Shown here piece by piece: positions 40,383 through 49,232 of a stretch of DNA of 64,000 nt (the stretch's first letter is position 1; every line of letters begins with the position of its first letter). The notes beneath the pieces are model-generated. The model ran no database searches. It was not told the origin of the DNA and worked only from the letters and a program-made list of their open reading frames with translations. A program made the translations under genes and the position numbers. The stretch is taken from NCBI GenBank assembly GCA_965227035.1, contig OZ245724.1, forward strand, positions 1,736,001-1,800,000, in the 5' to 3' direction. Source of the DNA: CBDDFQ01 sp965227035. GTDB taxonomy: Bacteria > Pseudomonadota > Gammaproteobacteria > Burkholderiales > Burkholderiaceae_C.

Positions 40383-42473
40383 ATGAGCGACATCAACAAG
40401 CACGGTTCGCAACGAATCGCGGTAGACATCGGTGGCACATTCACCGACCTCGCCTGCTTCGACGAAGCAACCGGCAAAATTTCTTTCGGCAAGGCGCTTT
40501 CCACGCACGGCAAGCTGGTCGACGGAATCCAAAACACGCTGGACGGCGCAGGCATCGACCTGGCGAATGGCTATCTTTTTTTGCATGGATCGACCATCGC
40601 GATCAACACGCTGCTCGAACGAAACGGCGCGAAGACTGCGCTGTTGATCACCGAAGGATTCCGCGACATTTACGAGATCGGGCGGGTGAACCGGCCCGAT
40701 GCGTACAACCTGTTTTTCTCGAAGCATGAGCCGCTGGTGCCGCGTTCGCTGCGCTACGAAGTGTCCGAGCGCCTACGTGCGGACGGTTCATTGCACAAGG
40801 CGCTCGACGAAGACGCGGTGCGTTTGCTCGCCAAGGAACTCAAGGCCAAGCATGTGGAATCGGTGGCTGTACTGCTGCTTCACTCTTATCGAAACGCAGA
40901 TCACGAGCGCCGAGTCAAAGCCATCATCCAGGAAGAAATTCCGGGTGCGTTCGTGACCGCTTCGCATGAACTGTCGCAGGAGTATCGGGAATTCGAGCGC
41001 GTATCGACCGCAGTTGCCAACTCGTATGTAGGACCGCGTGTGTCGGCCTATCTGGGCGAACTCGAAACCCATCTGGAACAAAAAGGTTTCGAGGGCGACT
41101 TCTACGCGGTGCAGTCCACAGGTGGATTGTTTCCGGTGGAGCATGCACGCCGAGATTGCGTCCGCATGCTGGAGTCGGGTCCGGCTGCTGGCGTCATCGG
41201 CGCGCAGGCCATCTGCGCACAACTCGGCATGCCCGATTCGATTGCCTTCGACATGGGCGGCACGACTGCAAAGGCCGGCGTGATCAGTGAAGGTCGGCCA
41301 CTGACCACCGGGAGCGCGTTGATCGGAGGCTACGAAAAGGCATTGCCGATTCAGATTCCGATGATGGATATTTTCGAGGTGGGCACCGGCGGCGGCAGCA
41401 TTGCACGAATCGAACTTGGCAACTCGTTGCGAGTCGGACCACGCTCTGCAGGCAGCATGCCCGGCCCGGTCTGCTACGGCCGCGATGGCACCGAGCCGAC
41501 GGTCACCGATGCCAACCTGATCCTGGGACGCCTCGACGAGCACAACTTCCTCGGTGGCGAAATGCCTTTGTTCCTGGATCGCGCGGTGAAGGCGATGGAA
41601 GAAAAAATCGCCAAGCCGCTGGGCCTGGACGCGACGAAAGCGGCGGACGGAATTCTGCGCATTGCGGTGACCCAGATGTCGCACGCAGTGAAGGCCGTGA
41701 CAACCGAGCGCGGACTCGATGCCGGCAGCTTCACGATGGTGGTGTATGGCGGCGCGGGCCCGCTGCATGCATCGGCCATTGCACGCGAAATCGGGATTCG
41801 CAAGGTACTCATACCGTACGCACCGGGCTACTTCTCTGCGTACGGAATGCTATTCAGCGACCTGCGATACGACTATGTGCGTTCGGTGTTTCGCCATCTC
41901 GACGGCATGTCCTTCGACGAAATCGAAGGCATCTACAAGACGATGGAAGACGAAGGTCGCGCTGCAATCGGCGCTTCCGAAATTACGCCGGATGAAATTG
42001 TTTTCGAGCGTGCGGCCGACATGCGCTACGTGGGGCAAGAGCACGCAGTGACCGTCGACCTCGCACATGACTTTTTCGTGAAGCGCGAAAGCTCGGCCAT
42101 CAAAAATCATTTCGACGAAGTGCACAAGGTTCGTTACGGCACATCGGCGCCGAGAGAGCCGGCGGACATCGTCAGTCTGCGAGTGACAGTGCTGGGTCGC
42201 ATGAAGAAGCCGCCACGAAACACTGTGGAGGAAGGCAAGGAAGCTACCGATGCGGCAGCGCTTAGAGCGCACAAGGATGTGTATTTCCGAAGCGCCGGCA
42301 AGTTCGTGTCGTCGCCCGTTTACAAGCGCGATCTGCTCAAAAGCGGAAACGTGTTCAGCGGCCCTGCGCTAGTTGAAGAACACGCATCGACCACCGTGGT
42401 CCAGCCCGGCGACACGGTCAAGGTAGACCAATACGGCAATCTTCAAATCTCTATCGGGAGCGACCGTTCATGA
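40383..42473 (+). CDS. Hydantoinase/oxoprolinase-family subunit A (HyuA-like)
   Basis: A 696-residue subunit with the ATPase-type phosphate-binding N-terminus RIAVDIGGTFTDLACFDE and the later motifs LHGSTIAINTLLERNGAKTA, ESGPAAGVIGAQAI, DMGGTTAKAGVI and GGAGPLHASAIARE. The family includes ATP-dependent N-methylhydantoinase, 5-oxoprolinase and acetone or acetophenone carboxylases. It pairs with HyuB, whose ATG overlaps the stop (ATGA). Which reaction this pair carries out is not decidable by sequence; no hydantoin racemase or carbamoylase is beside it, and the small downstream protein is not a clear acetone-carboxylase gamma subunit. Confidence 0.88.
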   Translation: MSDINKHGSQRIAVDIGGTFTDLACFDEATGKISFGKALSTHGKLVDGIQNTLDGAGIDLANGYLFLHGSTIAINTLLERNGAKTALLITEGFRDIYEIGRVNRPDAYNLFFSKHEPLVPRSLRYEVSERLRADGSLHKALDEDAVRLLAKELKAKHVESVAVLLLHSYRNADHERRVKAIIQEEIPGAFVTASHELSQEYREFERVSTAVANSYVGPRVSAYLGELETHLEQKGFEGDFYAVQSTGGLFPVEHARRDCVRMLESGPAAGVIGAQAICAQLGMPDSIAFDMGGTTAKAGVISEGRPLTTGSALIGGYEKALPIQIPMMDIFEVGTGGGSIARIELGNSLRVGPRSAGSMPGPVCYGRDGTEPTVTDANLILGRLDEHNFLGGEMPLFLDRAVKAMEEKIAKPLGLDATKAADGILRIAVTQMSHAVKAVTTERGLDAGSFTMVVYGGAGPLHASAIAREIGIRKVLIPYAPGYFSAYGMLFSDLRYDYVRSVFRHLDGMSFDEIEGIYKTMEDEGRAAIGASEITPDEIVFERAADMRYVGQEHAVTVDLAHDFFVKRESSAIKNHFDEVHKVRYGTSAPREPADIVSLRVTVLGRMKKPPRNTVEEGKEATDAAALRAHKDVYFRSAGKFVSSPVYKRDLLKSGNVFSGPALVEEHASTTVVQPGDTVKVDQYGNLQISIGSDRS

Positions 42474-44242
42474 AAGACACCTACACAACCACGGCAGTGG
42501 CATCGACGTCTGACACGACCGTCGATCCGGTCATCGTCGAAATCATTCGCAACGGACTCTTCGCCGTGACCGAAGAGATGAAGACCAACCTGATGCGAAC
42601 CGCGTACAACCTCATCATTTACGAGGCGCTCGACTTCACGGTGGGACTCTTCACGAAGGAAGGCGACACGGTATCGATCGGCCTGGGACTTCCGATGTTC
42701 ATTCGCGGCATGTCGGAGACCGTGAAGTCGAAGATTCGTCATTTCGGCTACGAGAACATCAATCCAGGCGACATCCTGGTGACCAACGATGCGTACACCA
42801 CCGGCAGTCACTTGAATCACTTCACCTTCACCATGCCGGTGTTTCACGAAGGCGAGCTGATTGGGTTCACCTGCTGCATGGCGCACTGGCTGGACGTTGG
42901 CGGAAGCCTGGGACAGATCACCACAGACATCTTCTCCGAGGGGATTCAGATTCCCATCGTGAAGTACCAAAACGCCGGCAAGGTGAACCAGGATCTGATC
43001 GACATCATCGCGATGAACGTTCGTCTTCCCGAACGCGCGATGGGCGACTTGCGCGCGCAGATTACCGCCGTGACTACCGGTGAACGAAGATTTCTGGAGC
43101 TGGTGCAACGCTACGGCAACGACGATGTGCAAGCATCGATCAAGCAGATCATGGATCAGTCGGAAGCGGTCGCGCGGCAGAACACGCTGTCGATTCCCGA
43201 TGGCACCTACGAAGCCGAATCGTTCATGGACGACGACGGCCTGGAAATCGGCAAGCGCATCCCGATTCGCGTCAAAGTCATCGTCAAGGGCGACGAAATG
43301 ACGGTCGACCTGTCGGACGTGAGCAAGCAGGTGAAAGGCTTCTACAACTCGGGCTTCACCACGGGCATCGCCTGCGCTCAAGTGGCGTACAAATGCCTCA
43401 CAACGCCCACCGACTATCCGGTCAACGACGGCAGCTTCCGCTCGCTCAAAGTTGTCATGCCGATGGGCACGGTTATCAGCGCAGAACGCCCGTACCCGAT
43501 GCGGGTCTGGATGACCTTCCCGATGACCGTGATCGACACGATCTTCAAGGCGCTCGCGCCGGCGATTCCGCATCGAACCATTGCAGGTCACCACGCCGAT
43601 CTGGTGTTCCCCAACATTCACGGCATCTCGCCGGAAGACGGTCGCCTGTTCATCGTCGGCATCGGCCCACTCGGTGGCGGATGGGGCGCAAAGTCGTCCG
43701 AAGATGGCGTCTCGGTCACTGTCTGCATCAACGATGGCGACACGCACAACAGCCCGACCGAGCAGCTCGAAGCGAAGTACCCGGTGCTCGTCGAGAGTTA
43801 CCGGATCCGCGAGGATAGCGCGGGGGCCGGAGAGCACCGCGGCGGTCTGGGCGCGGAGATGGTGGTGCAGGCGCTCTCGCCGTTCACGGTCACGACTCGA
43901 ATCGACCGGATGCATTGCAAACCGTGGGGTCTCGAAGGTGGCGGTGAAGCGGCCGGTAACGGCATCGCGATTCGACACAAGGGAACCTGGAACAACGACT
44001 TGCCTAACGCCAAGATTTTCAACGTGCGGCTTGAGCGTGGAGACGCGTACAAAATGCTCTCGGGCGGCGGCGGTGGATTCGGTAATCCGATGAAGCGCGA
44101 CCCGCAAAAGGTGGCCGCGGATGCGCACGAGGGCTACGTGACCCGGGAAGCCGCCGAGAAGCTTTACGGCGTGGTGCTGGACGACGACTTCAAGGTGAAG
44201 CAGTCCGAGACCGACAAACTCCGGGCGGCCGCTCTTGTCTGA
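42470..44242 (+). CDS. Hydantoinase/oxoprolinase-family subunit B (HyuB-like)
   Basis: A 590-residue subunit B, translationally coupled to subunit A through ATGA. Characteristic segments: DPVIVEIIRNGLFAVTEEMK near the N-terminus, NPGDILVTNDAYTTGSHLNH, MAHWLDVGG, GFYNSGFTTGIACAQVAYKC and SGGGGGFGNPMKRDPQKV at the C-terminus. With HyuA it forms the catalytic core. Some relatives carboxylate ketones rather than hydrolyse cyclic amides. Confidence 0.88.
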   Translation: MKDTYTTTAVASTSDTTVDPVIVEIIRNGLFAVTEEMKTNLMRTAYNLIIYEALDFTVGLFTKEGDTVSIGLGLPMFIRGMSETVKSKIRHFGYENINPGDILVTNDAYTTGSHLNHFTFTMPVFHEGELIGFTCCMAHWLDVGGSLGQITTDIFSEGIQIPIVKYQNAGKVNQDLIDIIAMNVRLPERAMGDLRAQITAVTTGERRFLELVQRYGNDDVQASIKQIMDQSEAVARQNTLSIPDGTYEAESFMDDDGLEIGKRIPIRVKVIVKGDEMTVDLSDVSKQVKGFYNSGFTTGIACAQVAYKCLTTPTDYPVNDGSFRSLKVVMPMGTVISAERPYPMRVWMTFPMTVIDTIFKALAPAIPHRTIAGHHADLVFPNIHGISPEDGRLFIVGIGPLGGGWGAKSSEDGVSVTVCINDGDTHNSPTEQLEAKYPVLVESYRIREDSAGAGEHRGGLGAEMVVQALSPFTVTTRIDRMHCKPWGLEGGGEAAGNGIAIRHKGTWNNDLPNAKIFNVRLERGDAYKMLSGGGGGFGNPMKRDPQKVAADAHEGYVTREAAEKLYGVVLDDDFKVKQSETDKLRAAALV

Positions 44243-44261
44243 AACGATAGAGCTGCTAGCC

Positions 44262-44666
44262 ATGAACGACTCACAGATCGAAGCATCGCGGCTTGGCGAT
44301 CTGTGGAATCGGCTGGCTGCTCAGCACATCACCCTGGGATGCTCCTGCAGCATGACCGGCCTCAGCGTCACGCTCGAAGACTTCGAGCGTGACATTGCCG
44401 ATTACCTGTGGGCAGAAAGCGAACGGCTCGGCGAACCCGCAGTCGTCGAGTTTCTTCTTGCGCCGGGCCCGATCGCATCGCAGGATCGGGCAATCCGGGG
44501 GATTCTTGCGCGCATCGAAGCTGGCGAGGCGAGCGACGAAGTCTCGACATGGCTTCTCACGCGTATGAAAAAAACCATCGAGTCCTACGACAAGCTTCAC
44601 AGCCCTGCCCCGGACGCCCTTTTCCGTGGCGGGTCGAGTGCATGGCGCGGAGGCTATCGAGATTGA
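44262..44666 (+). CDS. Small protein of the HyuAB operon
   Basis: A 134-residue cytoplasmic protein. The ATG at 44262 lies 19 bases after hyuB; a TTG at 44235, overlapping the hyuB end, would add nine residues. It contains ITLGCSCSMTGLSVTLEDFE with a Cys-x-Cys pair and a helical acidic middle. Small accessory subunits are known for acetophenone carboxylase-type complexes, so this could be a third subunit of the HyuAB complex; I recognise no domain. Next gene 45 bases downstream is the Bug receptor. Confidence 0.6.
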   Translation: MNDSQIEASRLGDLWNRLAAQHITLGCSCSMTGLSVTLEDFERDIADYLWAESERLGEPAVVEFLLAPGPIASQDRAIRGILARIEAGEASDEVSTWLLTRMKKTIESYDKLHSPAPDALFRGGSSAWRGGYRD

Positions 44667-44711
44667 TCGCAGAGTTCAGTTCGAGTCAGTAAAAAACACT
44701 AGGAGACAAAA

Positions 44712-45689
44712 ATGAGATCGACACAAACAGCACTAAAAGTGACCTTGGCCACCATCCTGATGACAGCCAGCTTTCTAGCTGCGGCACAGGCGAAATTCCC
44801 CGACAACTCGATCCGCATGATCGTTCCGTTTGCGCCCGGTGGCGGCGTCGATCAGGCCGCGCGATTGATCGCGAAGGAGATGCAGACTTCTCTCAACGTG
44901 CCAATGGTTGTGGAGAACAAGCCCGGCGCTAACGGTGCAATCGGCGGCAAGCAGGTTCAGACATCTCCCGCAGATGGCTACACGATTCTTTTCTCGGCAT
45001 CGACCCATGCGCTTGCCAAGCAAGTAGTCGCGAGCCCGCCCTACGATCCCGCTACCGACTTCGCGTATGTAGCTCGTGTGGGAGAAGCGCCGCTCTTGAT
45101 GGTGATTACGTCCACGCTGCCGCAGAACAATCTAAAAGAGGTGATCGATTCTGCGAAGCGCAACCCGGAGAAGTGGACTGCAAGCCTGCCAGCCCTCGGG
45201 GCTGCAAGTCATCTCGGTACTTTGCTGCTCGCCAAAGAAGGCAAGCTGAATTTGACAACCGCGGTTTACAAGGGCACTGCCCCAGCACTGGTCGATGTGG
45301 CCGGCGGCCACGTGCAAATCCTGATCGATTCGATCATCTCGCTGCAGCCCATGGCCAAGAGCGGCAAGGTCAAACCGATCATCGTGACATCCGCCAAACG
45401 CAGTGCGTTGATGCCGAATGTGCCCACAGCCGTGGAAAGCGGCTATCCGGAATTCGTGACCTCATCGTGGTACGGCATCTGGGCTCCCAAAGGGACCCCG
45501 GAAGACCGTATTCAGGTGCTCAACAAAGCGGCAAACGATGCCGTGCGTACGCTTTCGAAATCTGGCGCGTTCGAACAACTCGGTATCGAGCCCGTAACCG
45601 AATCGCCGGATGAATTCAAGAAGTTCATGCTTCAGTACATCACGGTGAACGCCGACCTGTTGAAGGGTGCAGGCTTCAAGGCGGAGTGA
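44712..45689 (+). CDS. Bug-type periplasmic solute receptor
   Basis: A 325-residue Bug receptor with a Sec signal peptide (KVTLATILMTASFLAAAQAK). Family marks: NSIRMIVPFAPGGGVDQAAR, KPGANGAIGGKQVQ, PADGYTILFSASTHAL, YKGTAPALVDVAGGHVQILI and GIWAPKGTP. AGGAGACAAAA precedes the ATG. As the last gene of the HyuAB operon it probably binds the HyuAB substrate or a related acid in the periplasm. Confidence 0.92.
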   Translation: MRSTQTALKVTLATILMTASFLAAAQAKFPDNSIRMIVPFAPGGGVDQAARLIAKEMQTSLNVPMVVENKPGANGAIGGKQVQTSPADGYTILFSASTHALAKQVVASPPYDPATDFAYVARVGEAPLLMVITSTLPQNNLKEVIDSAKRNPEKWTASLPALGAASHLGTLLLAKEGKLNLTTAVYKGTAPALVDVAGGHVQILIDSIISLQPMAKSGKVKPIIVTSAKRSALMPNVPTAVESGYPEFVTSSWYGIWAPKGTPEDRIQVLNKAANDAVRTLSKSGAFEQLGIEPVTESPDEFKKFMLQYITVNADLLKGAGFKAE

Positions 45690-45739
45690 GCTTCTGACTG
45701 GAAGTCATCGAGCTAATCCGCCTCGGATGGCTAGTAGGA

Positions 45740-46339
45740 TCAGCCGCGGCCCATAGGCGCCTGAATCACGCCGCACAGCAAACGACCACCCGAGTTTCCG
45801 GACGGGTTGGTCATGTAGTCGTCGGTTTTTTCATGCACCACCAGCGTCTTGCCGATCACGGAATTCATCCCTGGAATTACGGCAATGCTCGGGTTCACGT
45901 AACGCAACGATCCAGTTCCATCCGGGCCGACGTTGATGTTCGGGATATCGCCCGCGTGAGCGGCCATAGGCGCGCTTCCCGGCCGACCGTGTTGGTGAGA
46001 CATGCCCGGATCGAAATGGCCGCCGGCAGCACCGAATGCAACGATCTGGCCGGTTGCCGCGTCGGGGCCGGGTGCGCACACACCGTTCTCATGAATATGA
46101 AACCCGTGCAGACCCTGCGTCAGCCCTTGCACGGTGACAGTTACTTCCACGCCAGAGTCGAGTCCTCGAAGCGTCGCCTGTCCGCCCGGCCGACCATCGG
46201 GGGTGAAAAGCTGAGCGGTTGCCGAGTTACCGAGCGATGCGCCTGGGTAGGTCGATGCGGCGCAGCCGGCAAGAACTGCGGCAGCAGCGACCGCAGATGC
46301 CAATGATCCGAAGGATGCGAAAGAGATTTTGTTTTTCAT
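45740..46339 (-). CDS. sodC: Cu/Zn superoxide dismutase, lipoprotein form
   Basis: A 199-residue protein with a lipobox (AAAAVLAGCAAS, lipidated Cys about 26). The Cu/Zn site is intact: GFHIHENGVC, AAGGHFDPGMSHQHG, AHAGDIPNI and VVHEKTDDYMTNP, with the disulfide Cys and the GGRLLCGVI end. Compared with plain SodC it is membrane-anchored, so it removes superoxide at the periplasmic face. It is monocistronic and convergent with the Bug gene. A plausible place for it is defence against external superoxide. Confidence 0.92.
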   Translation of the reverse strand: MKNKISFASFGSLASAVAAAAVLAGCAASTYPGASLGNSATAQLFTPDGRPGGQATLRGLDSGVEVTVTVQGLTQGLHGFHIHENGVCAPGPDAATGQIVAFGAAGGHFDPGMSHQHGRPGSAPMAAHAGDIPNINVGPDGTGSLRYVNPSIAVIPGMNSVIGKTLVVHEKTDDYMTNPSGNSGGRLLCGVIQAPMGRG

Positions 46340-46435
46340 GATCGAAGACTTCCGTTGAATTTGAAGTCGTTAGGGTCGTCACAAAGCAATAACTCGTCAA
46401 TCGCCAGCAGTGCGCCTCCGCGCGTCAGTGCCGTC

Positions 46436-47179
46436 CTACGATTTTGCGTTTTTCCAAACTTCGATCTGTGTTTCGAGGCCGCTCATGAACACATCCACGT
46501 AGGCGTCGAAAGCGCGATCCATCGGTTTTTCCTGAGCGCTCTGCCACCGCAGCACGAACGCGCGATTAGCTAGATTCGGGAGGTGCCTAGCAAGTGACGG
46601 ATATTTCAACGCGGGAATGCTGTGCACCTTGTCTTGCAGTGCGCCGCTCCAGGACTCCACGTCTTCGCTCGGCAGCGGCGAGTACTCCAGTGTGACGAAT
46701 CCACACATGGTCGCGACGACCGTGTTGTAGCCATCGACCATTCGATCGGGCGGACATCCCGCTTCTTCGAGGCATCGCAAGATGCCGTCGAGCATTGGAA
46801 GATCGAGCGATGCGTTCGACAGCATTTGCGCGCCAACCAGCTGAGACACATGCGGATAGCGCCGCATGATTTTTCTGTAGCGTTTGAACAGTTCACGCAG
46901 CCAGGCCCGCCAGTCGAGCTTGCCTTTGGCAGATGCGGGGGGCGCCAGGGTTTGCATCGCGAGCGTGCAAGCCTCGCTGAGCAACTCGTTCTTGTTCTTG
47001 ACGTACCAGTAGATCGCAGTTGGAAATACGCCGAGCGTCTTGGCAACTTCGCGAAGGCTGAAGCCTTCCAGCCCTTTTTCTTCGAGCAATGCGAGCGCAG
47101 TTTCGACAATGCGCTCCCGACTCAACGAAGGTTCTTCGTTGGCGGCTGCTTTTGATGCTCGTTCGGATTTGGTGGCCAT
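46436..47179 (-). CDS. TetR-family regulator, probable regulator of the upstream operon
   Basis: A 247-residue regulator. The helix-turn-helix is at residues about 20-70 (ETALALLEEKGLEGFSLREV, TLGVFPTAIYWYVKNKNELL). The C-terminal ligand domain is of the TetR_C_33 or AcrR kind. Its ATG lies 32 bases downstream of the acetoacetyl-CoA synthetase stop, on the same strand, so it is the last gene of the nine-gene operon 58224-46436. Its operator may be TTCGAT-N11-ATCGAA at 58249-58271. Confidence 0.88.
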   Translation of the reverse strand: MATKSERASKAAANEEPSLSRERIVETALALLEEKGLEGFSLREVAKTLGVFPTAIYWYVKNKNELLSEACTLAMQTLAPPASAKGKLDWRAWLRELFKRYRKIMRRYPHVSQLVGAQMLSNASLDLPMLDGILRCLEEAGCPPDRMVDGYNTVVATMCGFVTLEYSPLPSEDVESWSGALQDKVHSIPALKYPSLARHLPNLANRAFVLRWQSAQEKPMDRAFDAYVDVFMSGLETQIEVWKNAKS

Positions 47180-47211
47180 GGGACGCGAAATAAGGTGACG
47201 TGAAGAAAAAT

Positions 47212-49218
47212 CTATCGGTGACGCGATTTTGCGAAATCGACGAAGTAGTCGAAGCTTTCCGGATTTACCATCGTGGCCGGATTCGCGACCGAAGCGGCGT
47301 CGCTACCCAGCAAAAGCTTTCTTACCGGAAGCTCCATTTTCTTGCCGGTTAGGGTTCGCGGGACAGAGGCAATTTGAAAAATCTCATCCGGTACGTGTCT
47401 GGCCGACGCCTTTTGGCGGATCTGATTCTTAACCGTGGTTTTAAGCTCGTCGGTCAGCTCGAACCCATCCTGAAGCACCACAAACAGCGGCATGTAAGAG
47501 TCTTTGCCCAGATACTCCAGATCGACAACCAGACTGTCCTTGATCTCGGGCAACTCTTCGACGACCCGATAAATTTCAGCCGTGCCCATTCGAATTCCGA
47601 ACCGGTTGATCGTGGTGTCGGAGCGCCCGTAAATCACCGAGCCGCCGTGCTCGGTAAACCTGATCCAGTCTCCCTGACGCCATATGCCGGGGAACATTTC
47701 GAAGTAGCTCTCGCGATATCGGCTGAACTTCTCGTCGCCCCAGAAGTAGATCGGCATCGAAGGCATCGGCTGGGTAATCACCAGTTCGCCGACCTCGTCG
47801 ACAACAGCCTGACCCTGGTCGTTGAATGCATGTGCGTCAACGCCAAGTTCCGCAAACTGGATCTCGCCCGCCCGAACCGGCACGTATGGGGTTGACGACA
47901 CGAAGCCGGAAGCGATGTCGGTGCCGCCGCTGATCGATGCCAACCACACCCCGGGTTTGACAGACTCGTAAACCCACTCGAAAACATCGACCGGCAGCGG
48001 AGATCCGGTAGAAGTCATCGCGCGCAGGTGTTCCAGCTTTGCGAACTCACGTGGATTGACCCCAGATTTTTTGGTGGCCATGAGATAAGCCGCACCGCAG
48101 CCCAGGTGAGTCACGTTCTTGTCTTCAAGAAAATTCCACAGCGCTCTCGGAGTCGGCCACGCCGGGTTACCGTCGTACAAGACGATGGTCGCCCCTGTCA
48201 GCAATCCGCCCACCATCAAGTTCCACACGATCCAGCCTGTCCCACCAAGAAACAGCGTTCGATCGCCTTCCTGCAGGTCATGCTGAAGTTGCTGAGTCTT
48301 CAAATGCGTGAGCACGATGCCGCCGTGCGAATGCACCATCGCCTTTGGAAGGCCGGTGGTGCCCGACGAATAGACAACCCAAAGTGGATGATTGAAAGGC
48401 AGGCGCGCGAATTCGTGGTCCGCGGGATTCGCTAGCTGAGAAGTCGCGTCGGAAAACGATGTCGCGTTAGGCCACGCGACTATTTGCGCGGGCTCGTCGG
48501 ACTTCCCGTTGGGCACATGCACCACATGCTCGATCGTGGGCAACGCCGCAAGCAGTTCAGTGACGGCCTCGCGTTTGTCGAATTGTTTGCCGTTGTAGCC
48601 GTAGCTGTCGACCGCGAACAATACCGAAGGCTCGATTTGCTTGAATCGGTCGACGACGACACTGATTCCCATCTCAGGTGAGCAACTTGACCAGATGGCG
48701 CCGATGCTCGCGCAGGCAAGAAACGCAATTGTCGTTTCTGCGATGTTTGGCATAAGCGAGACGACGCGATCTCCGGGTTTCACGTCTATCGATCGAAGGT
48801 AGGCGGCAAGTGAAGCAACCTTGCCGCTCAGGTCTTTCCAGCTCACTTCCTGAGTACCGCGATTTTCCGAGCGCGTGATGAGCGCCGGCGTTTCGAGGTG
48901 GGCGTATCGGAACACGTTCTCCGCGTAATTTAGGCGGGTGTTCGGGAACCACTCCACCCCGGGCATTTCCACCTGAGATCTCGCGACAGACAGATCGCCC
49001 TCCCCAATGACTTCGAAGAACTTCCAGATTGAAGTCCAGAAGCGATCGACGTCAGCCACGGACCATTTCCATGCCGACGCGTAGTCGTCGAAATGAACGC
49101 CGTGCTCGCGCCCGAGCCACTGCAGGTAGTCGTGCAGACGCGTGGACTTCTTGAGCGCCTCCGAGGGCTCCCACAAAATCTGACCTTGCTGGACTGACTG
49201 GACTGACTCGATTGGCAC
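47212..49218 (-). CDS. Acetoacetyl-CoA synthetase
   Basis: A 668-residue AMP-forming acyl-CoA synthetase that activates acetoacetate or other beta-keto acids with ATP and CoA. The AMP motif is VVYSSGTTGLPKAMVHSHGG. Other marks: SLMPNIAETTIAFLACASIG, YDGNPAWPTP, ISGGTDIASGF, INRFGIRMGTAEIYRVVEEL and LTGKKMELPVRKLLLG. The start is GTG at 49218, giving the usual length (about 650); in-frame sequence farther upstream belongs to another gene's antisense. It lies 14 bases after the phosphotriesterase-like gene. In this operon it would activate the beta-keto acid made by the aminotransferase. Confidence 0.9.
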   Translation of the reverse strand: MPIESVQSVQQGQILWEPSEALKKSTRLHDYLQWLGREHGVHFDDYASAWKWSVADVDRFWTSIWKFFEVIGEGDLSVARSQVEMPGVEWFPNTRLNYAENVFRYAHLETPALITRSENRGTQEVSWKDLSGKVASLAAYLRSIDVKPGDRVVSLMPNIAETTIAFLACASIGAIWSSCSPEMGISVVVDRFKQIEPSVLFAVDSYGYNGKQFDKREAVTELLAALPTIEHVVHVPNGKSDEPAQIVAWPNATSFSDATSQLANPADHEFARLPFNHPLWVVYSSGTTGLPKAMVHSHGGIVLTHLKTQQLQHDLQEGDRTLFLGGTGWIVWNLMVGGLLTGATIVLYDGNPAWPTPRALWNFLEDKNVTHLGCGAAYLMATKKSGVNPREFAKLEHLRAMTSTGSPLPVDVFEWVYESVKPGVWLASISGGTDIASGFVSSTPYVPVRAGEIQFAELGVDAHAFNDQGQAVVDEVGELVITQPMPSMPIYFWGDEKFSRYRESYFEMFPGIWRQGDWIRFTEHGGSVIYGRSDTTINRFGIRMGTAEIYRVVEELPEIKDSLVVDLEYLGKDSYMPLFVVLQDGFELTDELKTTVKNQIRQKASARHVPDEIFQIASVPRTLTGKKMELPVRKLLLGSDAASVANPATMVNPESFDYFVDFAKSRHR

Positions 49219-49232
49219 GTGATCTCTTTCTG

